A DNA stretch of 64,000 bases, from the NCBI RefSeq assembly GCF_002920575.1, contig NZ_PQSQ01000027.1, positions 1 through 64,000 on the forward strand. The letters are read 5' to 3'. Within the stretch, counting starts at the first letter, position 1, and each line of letters starts with the position of its first letter. A program made the position numbers and the translations under genes. A model generated the notes under the pieces. The model saw only the letters and a list, made by a program, of their open reading frames with translations. It made no database searches and was not told where the DNA came from. Source of the DNA: Streptomyces sp. Ru73 (lineage in GTDB: Bacteria; Actinomycetota; Actinomycetes; Streptomycetales; Streptomycetaceae). This document shows positions 10,048 to 18,602 of the stretch, one piece after another.

Positions 10048-11666
10048 GGGCGGTCTCCTCGCGGTGTCGGGGCCGGCGTCTCCTCGGGGGTGGTGCCTGC
10101 CGGGGCCGGCGTGGGCCCCGGCCCTTCGCTCATGACCAGGTCCAGCACCCGGTGCTCGTCCAGCGCGGCCGCCGCGTCCTCGTGCACGACCCGGCCCTCG
10201 CGCAGGACGAGCACCCGGTCGGCGAGGCCGAGGACTTCGGGCACCTCGCTGGAGACCAGCAGGACGGCCACGCCGTCGTCGGCGAGCCGCCGGATCAGCG
10301 CGTACAGCTCGGCACGCGCGCCGACGTCCACGCCGCGGGTCGGCTCGTCCAGGAGCAGGACCCGGCAGCCGCGGAGCAGCCAGCGGGCCAGTACGGCCTT
10401 CTGCTGGTTGCCGCCGGAGAGGGTGCGGACCGGGCGCTCCGGGTCGTCGGGGCGCAGGGAGAGGTCGCGGGTGGCGGCGCGGGCCGCGGCCCGTTCGGCG
10501 CGCCGGTCCAGCCAGCCGGCCCGCGCGAAGCGCGGCAGCGAGGAGACGGAGACGTTGCGGCTGACGGATTCCAGGAGCAGCAGCGCCTGTGACTTGCGTT
10601 CCTCGGGGGCGAGGCCGAGTCCGGCGCGTACGGCGGCGGTGACGCTGCCGGGGCGCAGCGGCCTGCCGTCGACCACGACCCGGCCGGCGGTGGGCCGGCG
10701 GGCGCCGAAGACGGTCTCCAGGATCTCGGAGCGGCCGGAGCCGACGAGCCCGGCCAGGCCGAGGATCTCGCCGGGGTGCAGCTGGAAGTCGACGGGCCCG
10801 AACTCCCCTTCACGGGCGAGCCCTTCGGCGCTGAGCACGGGTGCGGCGCGGTCGGTGGCCGCGCGCCGTCCGGGGAAGACGTACTCGACGTCGCGGCCGG
10901 TCATCAGGGCGACGATGTCGCGGGTGGGGGTGGTGTGCGCGTCCAGGCCGCGGGCCGCGGTCCGGCCGTCCTTCAGTACGGTGACCCGGTCGCCGATCCG
11001 GCGGATCTCCTCCAGGCGGTGCGAGATGTACACCACGGCCACGCCGGAGGCGGTGAGGGCGGCGACGATGCGGAAGAGGTTGTCGACCTCGTCGGGGTCG
11101 AGCGCGGCGGACGGCTCGTCCATGACGATCAGCCGTACGTCGTGCGAGAGGGCGCGGGCCATCGATGCGATCTGCTGGCCCGCGGCGGAGAGCCGGCCGA
11201 CGAGGGTGCCGGGGTCGATCTCGGGGTGACCGAGCCGCGCGAGGAGTTCGGCGGTGCGGTCGCGGGCCTCGCCGGTGCGGAGGAAGCCGCCGGTGGCGCG
11301 TTCGTGGCCGAGGAAGACGTTCTCGGCGACGGACATGTGCTCCACCAGGTCCAGTTCCTGGTAGATGGTGGCGATGCCGAGCCGCATGGCGGCGATCGGT
11401 GACTTCAGGGAGACCGTTTCGCCGCGCCAGCGGATCTCGCCGCCGTCCGGCTGGTGGGCGCCGGCCAGCACCTTGATCAGGGTGGACTTGCCGGCACCGT
11501 TCTGGCCGAGCAGGCAGTGCACTTCCCCCGCCGCCACGTCCAGGTCCACGCCGTCCAGGGCGCGCACGCCGGGGTAGGACTTGGTGATGCCGGACATGGT
11601 GAGCAGCGGTCCGGTGGCTTCGTGTGCCGCGGGCGGCGGCGGTGCGGGGCGGTGCGCTGGTGCCAT
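10044..11666 (-). CDS. Sugar ABC transporter ATP-binding protein (RbsA type, two ABC domains)
   Basis: 540 residues from the ATG at 11666, which has AGGAGG six bases upstream; longer upstream starts lack this support. The first ABC domain has Walker A GQNGAGKST (about 54-62), IYQELDLVEHMSVAENVFLG, an altered signature LSAAGQQ and Walker B LIVMDEPSAALD. The second half, as usual for RbsA proteins, lacks a standard Walker A (GLAGLVGSGRSE) but has LSGGNQQK and VLLLDEPTRGVDVGA. It powers uptake through the coupled permease. It is the first gene of the transporter operon, with 366 bases separating it from the ROK gene upstream. Confidence 0.95.
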   Translation of the reverse strand: MAPAHRPAPPPPAAHEATGPLLTMSGITKSYPGVRALDGVDLDVAAGEVHCLLGQNGAGKSTLIKVLAGAHQPDGGEIRWRGETVSLKSPIAAMRLGIATIYQELDLVEHMSVAENVFLGHERATGGFLRTGEARDRTAELLARLGHPEIDPGTLVGRLSAAGQQIASMARALSHDVRLIVMDEPSAALDPDEVDNLFRIVAALTASGVAVVYISHRLEEIRRIGDRVTVLKDGRTAARGLDAHTTPTRDIVALMTGRDVEYVFPGRRAATDRAAPVLSAEGLAREGEFGPVDFQLHPGEILGLAGLVGSGRSEILETVFGARRPTAGRVVVDGRPLRPGSVTAAVRAGLGLAPEERKSQALLLLESVSRNVSVSSLPRFARAGWLDRRAERAAARAATRDLSLRPDDPERPVRTLSGGNQQKAVLARWLLRGCRVLLLDEPTRGVDVGARAELYALIRRLADDGVAVLLVSSEVPEVLGLADRVLVLREGRVVHEDAAAALDEHRVLDLVMSEGPGPTPAPAGTTPEETPAPTPRGDRP

Positions 11667-12032
11667 GGCGGGCCTCCTCGGCGGTACGCCGGCGAGCGGG
11701 CGGGGCGGAGCGGGGCGCATGCGGGCATGCGGCATCGCGGAACGGCGCATGGGGGGTTGGTGCTGTGGTGCGGCTCGTACGGGTGCGGCGGCCCTGGCGG
11801 CCGGCGCGGCGGCTCGTACTGCTCGTACTGCTGTTACTGCTCTTGCGGCTCGTACGGCGTACGGATCGGACAGGTGGAGCTGACGTACCGGTCACGCGGG
11901 CGGAGCGGTGCTGCGGACGTGCGGGTCGCGCGGCGGAGCGGGGTGGTGCGGTGGTGCGGTGGTGCGGTGGTGCGGGTCGAACGCCGGACCGGGCTGACGG
12001 TGCGTCAGCACGGCCCGGAAGCCGGGGCCGGC
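11667..12032. other. Intergenic region between the ROK gene and the ABC operon, with short repeats
   Basis: 366 bases without a supported gene. This must contain the leader and probably the promoter of the ABC operon unless it is cotranscribed with the ROK gene. It contains short repeats of CTCGTACTG-like words around 11810-11860 and a perfect octamer array at 11942-11973. I could not pick out a convincing -35/-10 pair. Confidence 0.5.
11942..11973. repeat. Perfect 8-bp tandem repeat, four copies
   Basis: GGTGGTGC is repeated four times head to tail without mismatch, downstream of the ROK gene and upstream of the ABC operon. Confidence 0.9.
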
Positions 12033-13274
12033 TCAGGCCGGCGAGAACAGGTGGTCGCTGATGAGCCGGGCCGCGCCGGTCACGCCGGCCAGCGGGCCCA
12101 ACTCGCCCAGGACGATGGGGAGGTTGCCGGTCGCCAGGGGCAGCGACTGGTGGTAGACCTGCGTGCGGATCGCGGCCAGCAGGGTGTGACCGAGGCCGGT
12201 CACCCCGCCGCCGATCACCACGAGGCCGGGGTTGAAGAAGCTGACGAGTCCGGCGATGACCTGCCCGGTGCGGGTGCCACCGTCCTTGATCAGCTCCAGT
12301 GCGGTGGCATCACCGGCCGAGGCGGCCACGGACACGTCCGACGCTTCGAGCGCGCCCGCCGCCTCGAGGCGGGCCGCGAGCGTGGCCGAGCGGCCCTCGC
12401 GCGCCGCCTCCTCCGCGTCCCGGGCGAGCGCGGCGCCGCCGAAGTACGCCTCCAGGCAGCCGGCGTTGCCGCACGCGCAGCGGCGGCCGTCCGGCTCGAC
12501 CTGGATGTGGCCGATGTCGCCGGCGCTGCCGGTCGTACCGCGGTAGACCGCGCCGCCGACGACGATGCCGCAGCCGATGCCGGTACCGATCTTCACACAG
12601 ATGAAGTCCTGCGAGGTGCGGGCCACTCCGGCGTGCTGCTCCCCCAGCGCCATCAGGTTCACGTCGTTGTCGACCATGACCGGGCAGCCCAGCTCCTGGC
12701 TGAGCGCCTCCCGTACGGGGAAGCCGTCCCAGCCCGGCATGATCGGCGGCGCCACGGGGACGCCTTCGGGGAAGCGGACCGGGCCCGGCACGCCGATGCC
12801 GGCGCCGTCGAACCCCTCGGCGAGCCCGCTGTCCCTCAACTTCTGCGCCAGCGCCAGTACTTGCTCGAAGACGGCGACCGGTCCCTCGCGGACGTCCATC
12901 GGCTGGGTGAGGTGTCCGAGCACCTCCAGTTCGGCGTTGGTGACCGCCACGTCGACGGAGGTCGCGCCGATGTCCACGCCGAGGAAGCGCAGTGTGGGCG
13001 CGAGCCGGATGTTGTGGGAGCGGCGGCCGCCGCGGGAGGCGGCGAGCCCGTCGGCGACGACGAGCCCGGTCTCCAGCAGCCGGTCGACCTCCACGGCGAG
13101 CTTGGAGCGCGAGAGCTCCACCTGATCGCCCAGCTGGGCGCGGGAGTTGGCCCCCTGGTCGCGCAGCAGGCGGAGGAGCCGCGCCTGATGCGCGTTCGCG
13201 GGCCTGGCCGTCATGCGCCTCACGCCGCCCTCCCAGCCGTACTCGGCATAGACCGACATCGCTCGCCCCGGCAC
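12033..13274 (-). CDS. ROK family transcriptional regulator
   Basis: 413 residues. An N-terminal winged helix (about 25-90, NAHQARLLRLLRDQGANSRAQ) is joined to a ROK sugar-kinase-like domain. That domain shows the nucleotide motif FLGVDIGATSVDVAVTN, GAGIGVPGPV, DNDVNLMALGE, and the zinc motif CACGNAGCLEAYFGG with the preceding His (GHIQVEPDGRRCACGN). Such proteins repress or activate sugar genes and release DNA on binding the sugar. It lies immediately upstream of the ABC operon on the same strand, so the transporter is its likely target. Starts at 13259 and 13214 are also possible; the 13214 ATG lies just before the winged helix. Confidence 0.92.
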   Translation of the reverse strand: MPGRAMSVYAEYGWEGGVRRMTARPANAHQARLLRLLRDQGANSRAQLGDQVELSRSKLAVEVDRLLETGLVVADGLAASRGGRRSHNIRLAPTLRFLGVDIGATSVDVAVTNAELEVLGHLTQPMDVREGPVAVFEQVLALAQKLRDSGLAEGFDGAGIGVPGPVRFPEGVPVAPPIMPGWDGFPVREALSQELGCPVMVDNDVNLMALGEQHAGVARTSQDFICVKIGTGIGCGIVVGGAVYRGTTGSAGDIGHIQVEPDGRRCACGNAGCLEAYFGGAALARDAEEAAREGRSATLAARLEAAGALEASDVSVAASAGDATALELIKDGGTRTGQVIAGLVSFFNPGLVVIGGGVTGLGHTLLAAIRTQVYHQSLPLATGNLPIVLGELGPLAGVTGAARLISDHLFSPA

Positions 13275-13357
13275 GGACGGACGGGTCGGTGCGCGCCGTT
13301 CCGGCCGGGCTTTCGAGGGGAACGTAGCAGCGCTTGTCCGCAGGAGGAAGTACTACG

Positions 13358-13397
13358 GACGGAATCCGTCAGCACTTTCTCCTGTCTCAGGACAAAG
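13358..13397. promoter_or_regulatory. Palindrome and shared words upstream of the ROK gene
   Basis: A near-perfect palindrome GACGGAATCCGTC (13358-13370) overlaps CCGTCAGCA (13366-13374). It is followed by the small dyad CCTGTCTCAGG and CAGGACAAAG (13388-13397). The last two shared words recur upstream of the sugar dehydrogenase at 5656-5672. The site is 84-124 bases ahead of the ROK start, so it is a good candidate for autoregulation. Confidence 0.45.
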
Positions 13398-13430
13398 AAG
13401 GGGCGTGTGCCGTCTCCGGCTCGGCCGCGG

Positions 13431-14111
13431 CTACTTGGCGCCTTCGCGCTCGTGGTACGTACGGCGGGTGTGCTCGGTGTGGGCCCGCATGATCTCGGTG
13501 GCCCGCTGCTCGTCGCCCTGTGAGATCGCGTCGATCAGCTCGCGGTGCTCGACCCAGGAGCGCTTGCCGCGCTGCCGGGCGACCGGGGTGTAGTACCAGC
13601 GCACCCGCCGGCCGACCTGGTCGGCCAGCCCGGCGAGCACGGTGTTGCCCGCCAGCTCCATCACCTTGGCATGGAAGGCGGCGTTGGTGGCGACGGCGAG
13701 GTCCACGTCGTCCTCGCGGACTGCCTGCTCACCCCGGTCGCACAGCGCGGACAGCTCCTCGATGCCGGCCTCCGTGGCGTGCGCGGCGGCCAGCCGGGCC
13801 GCCTCGGCCTCCAGCAGGGTGCGTACGCTCAGCAGCTGGTCGGCCTCCTCCTCGGTCGGCTCGTGCACGAACGCGCCCTGCGCGGGGCGCAGATCGACCC
13901 AGCCGTCGGTGTTCAGCCGCTGCAGCGCCTCGCGCACCGGCTGGCGGGACACGCCGAGCTGGCTCGCGAGCTCGCTCTCGACCAGGTGCCGGCCCGGCTG
14001 GAGCGCGCGGGTGGTGATCAGTTCGAGCAGCGCTTCGTAGACCCGTTCGCGCAGCGGGCCGGGGCGTTCGAGCTTCGGCACGGTCCCCTGCGGCAGTCCA
14101 GCGGACAGCAT
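13431..14111 (-). CDS. GntR family transcriptional regulator, FCD (FadR) type
   Basis: 226 residues. The winged helix-turn-helix (about 18-80) contains LRERVYEALLELI, LASQLGVSRQPVREAL and the wing GWVDLRPAQGAFV. The C-terminal all-helical FCD domain (about 95-220) has the expected metal-binding positions: the Asp/Asn region NAAFHAKVMELAGN and the His in WVEHRELIDAI and MRAHTEHTR. Regulators of this type sense carboxylates or sugar acids and often control nearby catabolic genes. It is on the same strand as the sugar island and 156 bases upstream of the ROK gene, so it may belong to the same regulon, but no target is proven. Confidence 0.9.
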   Translation of the reverse strand: MLSAGLPQGTVPKLERPGPLRERVYEALLELITTRALQPGRHLVESELASQLGVSRQPVREALQRLNTDGWVDLRPAQGAFVHEPTEEEADQLLSVRTLLEAEAARLAAAHATEAGIEELSALCDRGEQAVREDDVDLAVATNAAFHAKVMELAGNTVLAGLADQVGRRVRWYYTPVARQRGKRSWVEHRELIDAISQGDEQRATEIMRAHTEHTRRTYHEREGAK

Positions 14112-14157
14112 CGCGGTCCCCCTCTACGTCTCGGATCCAAGGCTCCGGGATTGGTTA

Positions 14158-14173
14158 TCGTCTACAGTCTACC
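14158..14173. promoter_or_regulatory. Possible GntR/FCD operator
   Basis: TCGTCTACAG, followed by a second GTCTAC, resembles the FadR-type pattern TnGTnnnACnA with one mismatch, and it also forms the direct repeat GTCTAC-A-GTCTAC. It lies about 47-62 bases upstream of the GntR start, in a locally AT-richer patch. Confidence 0.3.
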
Positions 14174-14316
14174 GAGCGCAACCTGCCCGACACCGCGCGC
14201 TCCGGTGATCTGCGTCACCCGGCCGTCTCCTCCCCGGCCCGTATTCGCTGTGTCGGGCCCGGCTCCGCGGGTACGCGGGGGACCCTGCACGTTCCGAGAG
14301 AGGAGGAGCCCGGACC

Positions 14317-14766
14317 ATGTCGAAGATCGAAGAGTCGGTCGAGGTGGCCGTCCCGGTGACGACGGCTTACAACCAGTGGACGCAGTTCGAGGAGTTCCCC
14401 CGCTTCATGGACGGGGTCGAACGCATCGAGCAGAAGACGCCGACGCTGACCCACTGGGTCACCAAGGTCGGCGGGGTGACCCGCGAGTTCGATGCGGAGA
14501 TCACCGAGCAGATCCCGGACGAGCGGGTCGCCTGGACCACGGTGGCCGGTGAGGCGCGCCAGGCCGGCGTGGTGACCTTCCACCGCCTCGACGACCAGCA
14601 CACCAAGGTGATGCTCCAGCTGGAGCACGACCCCGAGGGGATCGCCGACACGGTCGGTGACAAGCTCGGCTTCGTGCGCAGCAAGGCCACGACGGACCTG
14701 AACAACTTCAAGAAGTTCATCGAGTCCCGCGGTACGGAGACCGGCGCCTGGCGCGGCGAGGTCTGA
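14317..14766 (+). CDS. SRPBCC (START-like, polyketide cyclase/dehydrase superfamily) protein
   Basis: 149 residues filling one SRPBCC fold, opening SKIEESVEVAVPVTTAYNQW and containing WTQFEEFPRFMDGVERIEQ. AGAGAGGAGGAG precedes the ATG. Proteins like this bind a hydrophobic ligand in a helix-grip cavity; single-domain members of this subgroup are common in Streptomyces as stress- or membrane-linked proteins of unknown substrate. It stands alone, followed by a strong hairpin, so it is probably monocistronic. No catalytic residues can be assigned. Confidence 0.85.
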   Translation: MSKIEESVEVAVPVTTAYNQWTQFEEFPRFMDGVERIEQKTPTLTHWVTKVGGVTREFDAEITEQIPDERVAWTTVAGEARQAGVVTFHRLDDQHTKVMLQLEHDPEGIADTVGDKLGFVRSKATTDLNNFKKFIESRGTETGAWRGEV

Positions 14767-14826
14767 CCCGGGGCACCACTCCCGGGGAACAACCCGGACA
14801 CCGCCCTCGCGCGGCGCCGGGACGAC

Positions 14827-14856
14827 GGCCCGGCCGGAGATCCTTCCGGCCGGGCC
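14827..14856 (+). terminator. Strong hairpin after the SRPBCC gene
   Basis: GGCCCGGCCGGA (14827-14838) and TCCGGCCGGGCC (14845-14856) are perfectly complementary around a six-base loop. Outer bases ACGAC and GTCGT can extend the stem. There is no T run. Confidence 0.7.
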
Positions 14857-14965
14857 GTTCCGTCGTCCGCGGGACACCCCTTCGCGGTCAGTGCCGCGTA
14901 CAGGACAATGGGAGCAAGGGCCGAGCCGCCGGCCACCACCTCGTAAGAACCGGGACGGATCAGTT

Positions 14966-15805
14966 ATGGGCAGGGTCACCGAGCGACGGCGCGTCATCCG
15001 CATCCGCGACGGAGCCGTGAGCACCCGCCCGGACACCCTGGTGGCCGAGGAGCCGCTGGAGATCCGGCTCGGCGGCAAGCCGCTCGCCATCACGATGCGC
15101 ACGCCGGGGGACGACTTCGCGCTCGCGGCCGGCTTCCTGGTCAGCGAGGGCGTGCTGGGCAGCGCCGACGAGCTGGCGAACATCGTGTACTGCGCCGGCG
15201 CGACGGACGACGGCAGCAACACCTACAACGTGGTCGACGTACAGCTCGCGCCCGGTGTCGCGGTCCCGGACATCAGCCTCGAACGCAACGTGTACACCAC
15301 CTCCTCGTGCGGACTGTGCGGCAAGGCCAGCCTGGACGCCGTACGGACCACGGCACGCTTCGCGCTCAAGGAGAACGACGGCATGGCCGTCGAGCCGGCC
15401 ACCCTCTCCGCGCTGCCCGACCGGCTGCGCGCCGCCCAGCGGGTGTTCGACCGCACGGGCGGGCTGCACGCTGCGGGGCTGTTCAGCCCGGACGGGGAGC
15501 TGCTGGACCTGCGGGAGGACGTGGGCCGGCACAACGCGGTCGACAAGGTCATCGGGCGGGCGCTGCAGCAGGGCCGGCTGCCGCTGTCCGACACCGTCCT
15601 GATGGTGTCCGGGCGTGCCTCCTTCGAACTCGCCCAGAAGGCCGTGATGGCGGGCATCCCCGCGCTCGCCGCGGTCTCCGCGCCGTCCTCGCTCGCCGTC
15701 GACCTCGCCGCCGAGACCGGCCTCACCCTGGTCGGCTTCCTGCGCGGCAGCTCGATGAACATCTACGCGGGCGAGCACCGCATCGCGCTGGACTCGCTCG
15801 GCTGA
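14966..15805 (+). CDS. fdhD: Formate dehydrogenase accessory sulfurtransferase FdhD
   Basis: 279 residues from the ATG at 14966 (MGRVTERRRV). FdhD passes sulfur from a cysteine desulfurase to the molybdenum cofactor of formate dehydrogenase, which needs the sulfido ligand. The functional Cys pair is present as SSCGLCGKAS (C115 and C118). Other family marks are RTPGDDFALAAGFL, DVGRHNAVDKVIG, MVSGRASFELAQKA and SSMNIYAG. No formate dehydrogenase gene is in the window, so its client must lie elsewhere. The longer upstream start (14891) is rejected because the extra residues are not family-like. Confidence 0.95.
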   Translation: MGRVTERRRVIRIRDGAVSTRPDTLVAEEPLEIRLGGKPLAITMRTPGDDFALAAGFLVSEGVLGSADELANIVYCAGATDDGSNTYNVVDVQLAPGVAVPDISLERNVYTTSSCGLCGKASLDAVRTTARFALKENDGMAVEPATLSALPDRLRAAQRVFDRTGGLHAAGLFSPDGELLDLREDVGRHNAVDKVIGRALQQGRLPLSDTVLMVSGRASFELAQKAVMAGIPALAAVSAPSSLAVDLAAETGLTLVGFLRGSSMNIYAGEHRIALDSLG

Positions 15806-15807
15806 CG

Positions 15808-15899
15808 GACCGGCAGGCGCCGTGGGACCGGCAGGCACCGCGGGTCCGGCAGGCGCCATGGGCCGGCAGGAGCCACGGGACCCGCAGGCGCCACAGCGG
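15808..15899. repeat. 18-bp tandem array, five copies, between fdhD and the MarR gene
   Basis: Units starting GACCGGCAGGCGCCGTGG lie at 15808, 15826 and 15844 (18 bp each), then a 17-bp copy at 15862 and a longer degenerate copy at 15879-15899. The array fills the whole gap between the convergent stop codons of fdhD and the MarR gene. Confidence 0.9.
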
Positions 15900-15905
15900 T
15901 GGCGG

Positions 15906-16364
15906 TCAGCAGTTGCCGTCGTCCAGGCCGGGTGCGGCGATCCGGGTGAGCAGGTCGATCAGCTGGTCGCGCTCGGCGGGGGTGAGCGCGGCGGTCAGTT
16001 CCGCGTTGGCCGCGTCGCCGAGCTTCTGCGTACGGCGCAGGGTGCGGGTGCCGGCCGGCGAGATGGTGACGGCGTTCTTGCGGCGGTCGAGCGGGTCCGG
16101 TGCGCGGGTGACCAGCCCGTCGGCGACCAGGTCGTTGACGGTGGTGACCATGTCCTTGGGGTCGATGCTCAGGCTGCGGCCCAGGTCGGCCTGGGAGACC
16201 GGGCCGAGTTCGGCGACGGCCGCGAGTACGGCGTGATGTGTCATCCGCAGGCCCTCGCGGGCGAGCGCCTCGGCGACGAGCCGGTGGCTGCGGGCGGCGG
16301 CACGGCCGAGGAGCCAGCTGGGGAGGGCGCGGATACGCGCGGGGACGTAGGGGGTTTCGGCCAT
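15906..16364 (-). CDS. MarR family transcriptional regulator
   Basis: 152 residues from the ATG at 16364, which gives the usual short N-terminus MAETPYVPARIRALPSWLLG. The winged helix is visible as TMTHHAVLAAVAELG-like positions (MTHHAVLAAVAELGPVSQ), recognition region ADLGRSLSIDPKDMVTTVNDL and wing VTRAPDPLDRRKNAVTISP. The C-terminal helix LTPAERDQLIDLLTRI provides the dimer interface. MarR proteins repress neighbouring genes and release DNA on binding phenolics or on oxidation. The divergent sialidase gene is the nearest possible target, with 291 bases between them. Confidence 0.9.
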   Translation of the reverse strand: MAETPYVPARIRALPSWLLGRAAARSHRLVAEALAREGLRMTHHAVLAAVAELGPVSQADLGRSLSIDPKDMVTTVNDLVADGLVTRAPDPLDRRKNAVTISPAGTRTLRRTQKLGDAANAELTAALTPAERDQLIDLLTRIAAPGLDDGNC

Positions 16365-16535
16365 ACCCTCAGCGTATCGAGCGCACGCAAGGCCGTTGGG
16401 TGCCCCAACAGACCAGCAGCCTCGGCGGGGTGACGGCAGGTCAGGCCGTGCCCTCCCTTCCGGCCAATCCGAGTGACGCACACTCCTTGCCGGGGCGCCT
16501 GCGGGACAAGTACCTTCCTCCGCACGAACATGGGA

Positions 16536-16563
16536 CGTGGGATGTCCATACGTGGGATGTCCA
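16536..16563. promoter_or_regulatory. Direct repeat upstream of the sialidase gene
   Basis: CGTGGGATGTCCA occurs at 16536-16548 and 16551-16563, two perfect copies 15 bases apart. The first copy also sits in a GGAC-N7-GTCC dyad. It lies about 93 bases ahead of the sialidase start and could be a regulator site. The rest of the 16365-16655 gap shows no gene. Confidence 0.4.
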
Positions 16564-16655
16564 GATGACCCGTCCGGCGGGCCACCGGGAGCTCCCGGAC
16601 CCGTCGCGCGGCCGACGCCGATGCCTCGCCGATGCCTCGAAGGGCAGGTCGGACC

Positions 16656-18581
16656 ATGACGTCAGAATCGAGCGAACACAACAGTCCCGGCCCAAGACCC
16701 GTGCGACGCCGCTGGCCGGCCCTGCTGGCCACCGCGGCGCTCGCCCTCCTCCCCCCGATCCCCGCCAGTGCGCAGTCCACAGCGGAGGCCGCCCCCGCCG
16801 GCCTCGACCAGCAGGTGCTCTTCAAGGCCTCCGAGGAGAAGGGCTACTCCTGCTTCCGCATCCCCGCGATCGTCACCACCCCGCGCGGCACCCTCCTCGC
16901 CTTCGCCGAGGGCCGGGTGAAGAACTGCGGGGACGCGGGCGACATAGACCTGGTGGTGAAACGATCCACCGACGGCGGCCGCACCTGGGGCCCGCTCCAG
17001 GTCGTCAACGAGGGCGGCGGTGACACGCACGGCAACCCGGCGCCGATCGTGGACCGGCGCACCGGCCGCGTCGTCCTCGCCGAGACCTACAACAAGGGCC
17101 GCGACGACGCGGCCGGCTGCGACGTGCCCTGCGACCGCAGGCCGCACATGCAGTACAGCGACGACGACGGACGCACCTGGTCCGAGCCCGCCGACATGAC
17201 CCCGGTGCTCCGGCCGCCGTCGTGGAACTCCTGGTACGCGACGGGCCCCGTGCACGGCATCCAGCTGACGCACGGACGGCACGCCGGGCGGATGGTCTAC
17301 ACCGTCAACGCCGAGAGCTACGCGGACGGCCGGATAACAGCCAACCACGCCGCCCTCATGTACAGCGACGACGGCGGCCGGAAGTGGCACACCGGGGCCC
17401 TCGACACCTGGCGCACCGCACCGGACGGGACGTTCCGTCAGAAGCCGTCCGAGATGACGCTCGTGGAGCGCGCGGACGGCACGATCTACGTCAACGGACG
17501 GGAGCAGGACGGCACGGACCTGGGCCACCGCACGGCGGCCATCAGCCGGGACGGCGGCGAGACCTTCGCGCGGCCGTTCGAGGCCATCCCCGACCTGTAC
17601 TCGCCCATGGTCCAGGGCTCCCTGCTGCGGCTGCGGTCGCGGTCGCCCGACGGCCCGGGCCGGCTGCTGTTCGCCGCGCCCGCCGACCCCGACCGGCGGC
17701 GCACCATGACCGTCCGGTCCTCCTGGGACGACGGCCGTACGTGGGAGGGCGCCGAGCGGGGCGCGCGGGTCACCACCGACTGGTCCGGCTACTCGGACAT
17801 GGTGAACATCGCGCCCGGCGAGGTCGGACTGCTCTACGAAGGCGGCGCGGTGGACGCGCGGGACGAGATCCGCTTCGCGCGGTTCACCGAGGACTGGCTC
17901 GGGCCGCGCCGCGATCCGGACCCGACGACGCCGGACCGCGGCGTCGGCGCCCGCCCGGCCGCCGTCCTGGGCGGCGCCCGGAACACGGAGGGCCGGTACG
18001 GGCAGGGGCTGGCGTTCGACGGCAGGGACGATGCCGTCCGGCTGCCGTTCCGCTCCTCGCTGCCGCTGGGCGACCGCGACTTCACGTGCAGCCTGTGGTT
18101 CCGGTACACGGCGAAGAGCGGTGAGCAGCCGCTGCTCTGGATGGGCGGCGTGGGCAGCAGGGCGCCGCAGGTGGCGCTCCGTGCCGACCCCGCCAAGGAC
18201 CGGCTGACGGCCGACATCACGGCGCTGACCGGCGCCGGGCCCGCCAAGTCCGCGCAGGTCGCCGCGGCCGGCGCGGCCAATGACGGCGCCTGGCACCACC
18301 TGGCGCTGCGCCGGTCCGACGGCCGGCTGACGCTCACCGTGGACGGGAAGTCCACGTCGGCGGCGGACGTGCCGGGGTCGGTCAGCAGGAACGACACGTT
18401 CGGCGTGCACCTGGGCCAGAAGCCGGACGCCCGTTCGTTCTTCACGGGCGCGCTGGACGAGGTACGCGTCTACGGGCGGGCCCTGAGCGACGGCGAGCTG
18501 GACATGGTCCGGGAGCACAACATGCCGGCCGCGGCGCCGGCCGTGCTCCGGCTGCCGCTGGACCGGGTGCGGGGCGGCTGA
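16656..18581 (+). CDS. Secreted sialidase (GH33) with C-terminal LamG-like domain
   Basis: 641 residues from the ATG at 16656; the signal peptide is PVRRRWPALLATAALALLPP with cleavage near ASAQ (about 40). The six-bladed sialidase domain has the FRIP motif (SCFRIPAIV, Arg 68) and five Asp-box repeats: STDGGRTW, YSDDDGRTW, YSDDGGRKW, SRDGGETF and SWDDGRTW. Catalytic-type residues are seen around EMTLVERADGTIYVNGR and YSDMVNI. A laminin-G-like domain (about 440-625; FTCSLWFRYTA, WHHLALRRSDGRLTLTVDG) follows and likely binds glycan. The enzyme would release terminal sialic acid outside the cell. No sialic-acid uptake genes are adjacent. It could instead act on another nonulosonate or KDN. Confidence 0.93.
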   Translation: MTSESSEHNSPGPRPVRRRWPALLATAALALLPPIPASAQSTAEAAPAGLDQQVLFKASEEKGYSCFRIPAIVTTPRGTLLAFAEGRVKNCGDAGDIDLVVKRSTDGGRTWGPLQVVNEGGGDTHGNPAPIVDRRTGRVVLAETYNKGRDDAAGCDVPCDRRPHMQYSDDDGRTWSEPADMTPVLRPPSWNSWYATGPVHGIQLTHGRHAGRMVYTVNAESYADGRITANHAALMYSDDGGRKWHTGALDTWRTAPDGTFRQKPSEMTLVERADGTIYVNGREQDGTDLGHRTAAISRDGGETFARPFEAIPDLYSPMVQGSLLRLRSRSPDGPGRLLFAAPADPDRRRTMTVRSSWDDGRTWEGAERGARVTTDWSGYSDMVNIAPGEVGLLYEGGAVDARDEIRFARFTEDWLGPRRDPDPTTPDRGVGARPAAVLGGARNTEGRYGQGLAFDGRDDAVRLPFRSSLPLGDRDFTCSLWFRYTAKSGEQPLLWMGGVGSRAPQVALRADPAKDRLTADITALTGAGPAKSAQVAAAGAANDGAWHHLALRRSDGRLTLTVDGKSTSAADVPGSVSRNDTFGVHLGQKPDARSFFTGALDEVRVYGRALSDGELDMVREHNMPAAAPAVLRLPLDRVRGG

Positions 18582-18602
18582 GCGGAGGACGGGGACGGCC
18601 GG

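Noticed and set aside
10044-13274. Direct orthology to the rok7B7-xylFGH xylose locus
   Set aside because: The ROK plus ABC layout is similar, but the order here is ATPase, permease, binding protein, followed by oxidoreductase and isomerase, so I did not assign xyl names.
16656-18581. Sialic acid catabolic cluster
   Set aside because: No nan lyase, kinase or transporter lies next to the sialidase. The enzyme stands alone.
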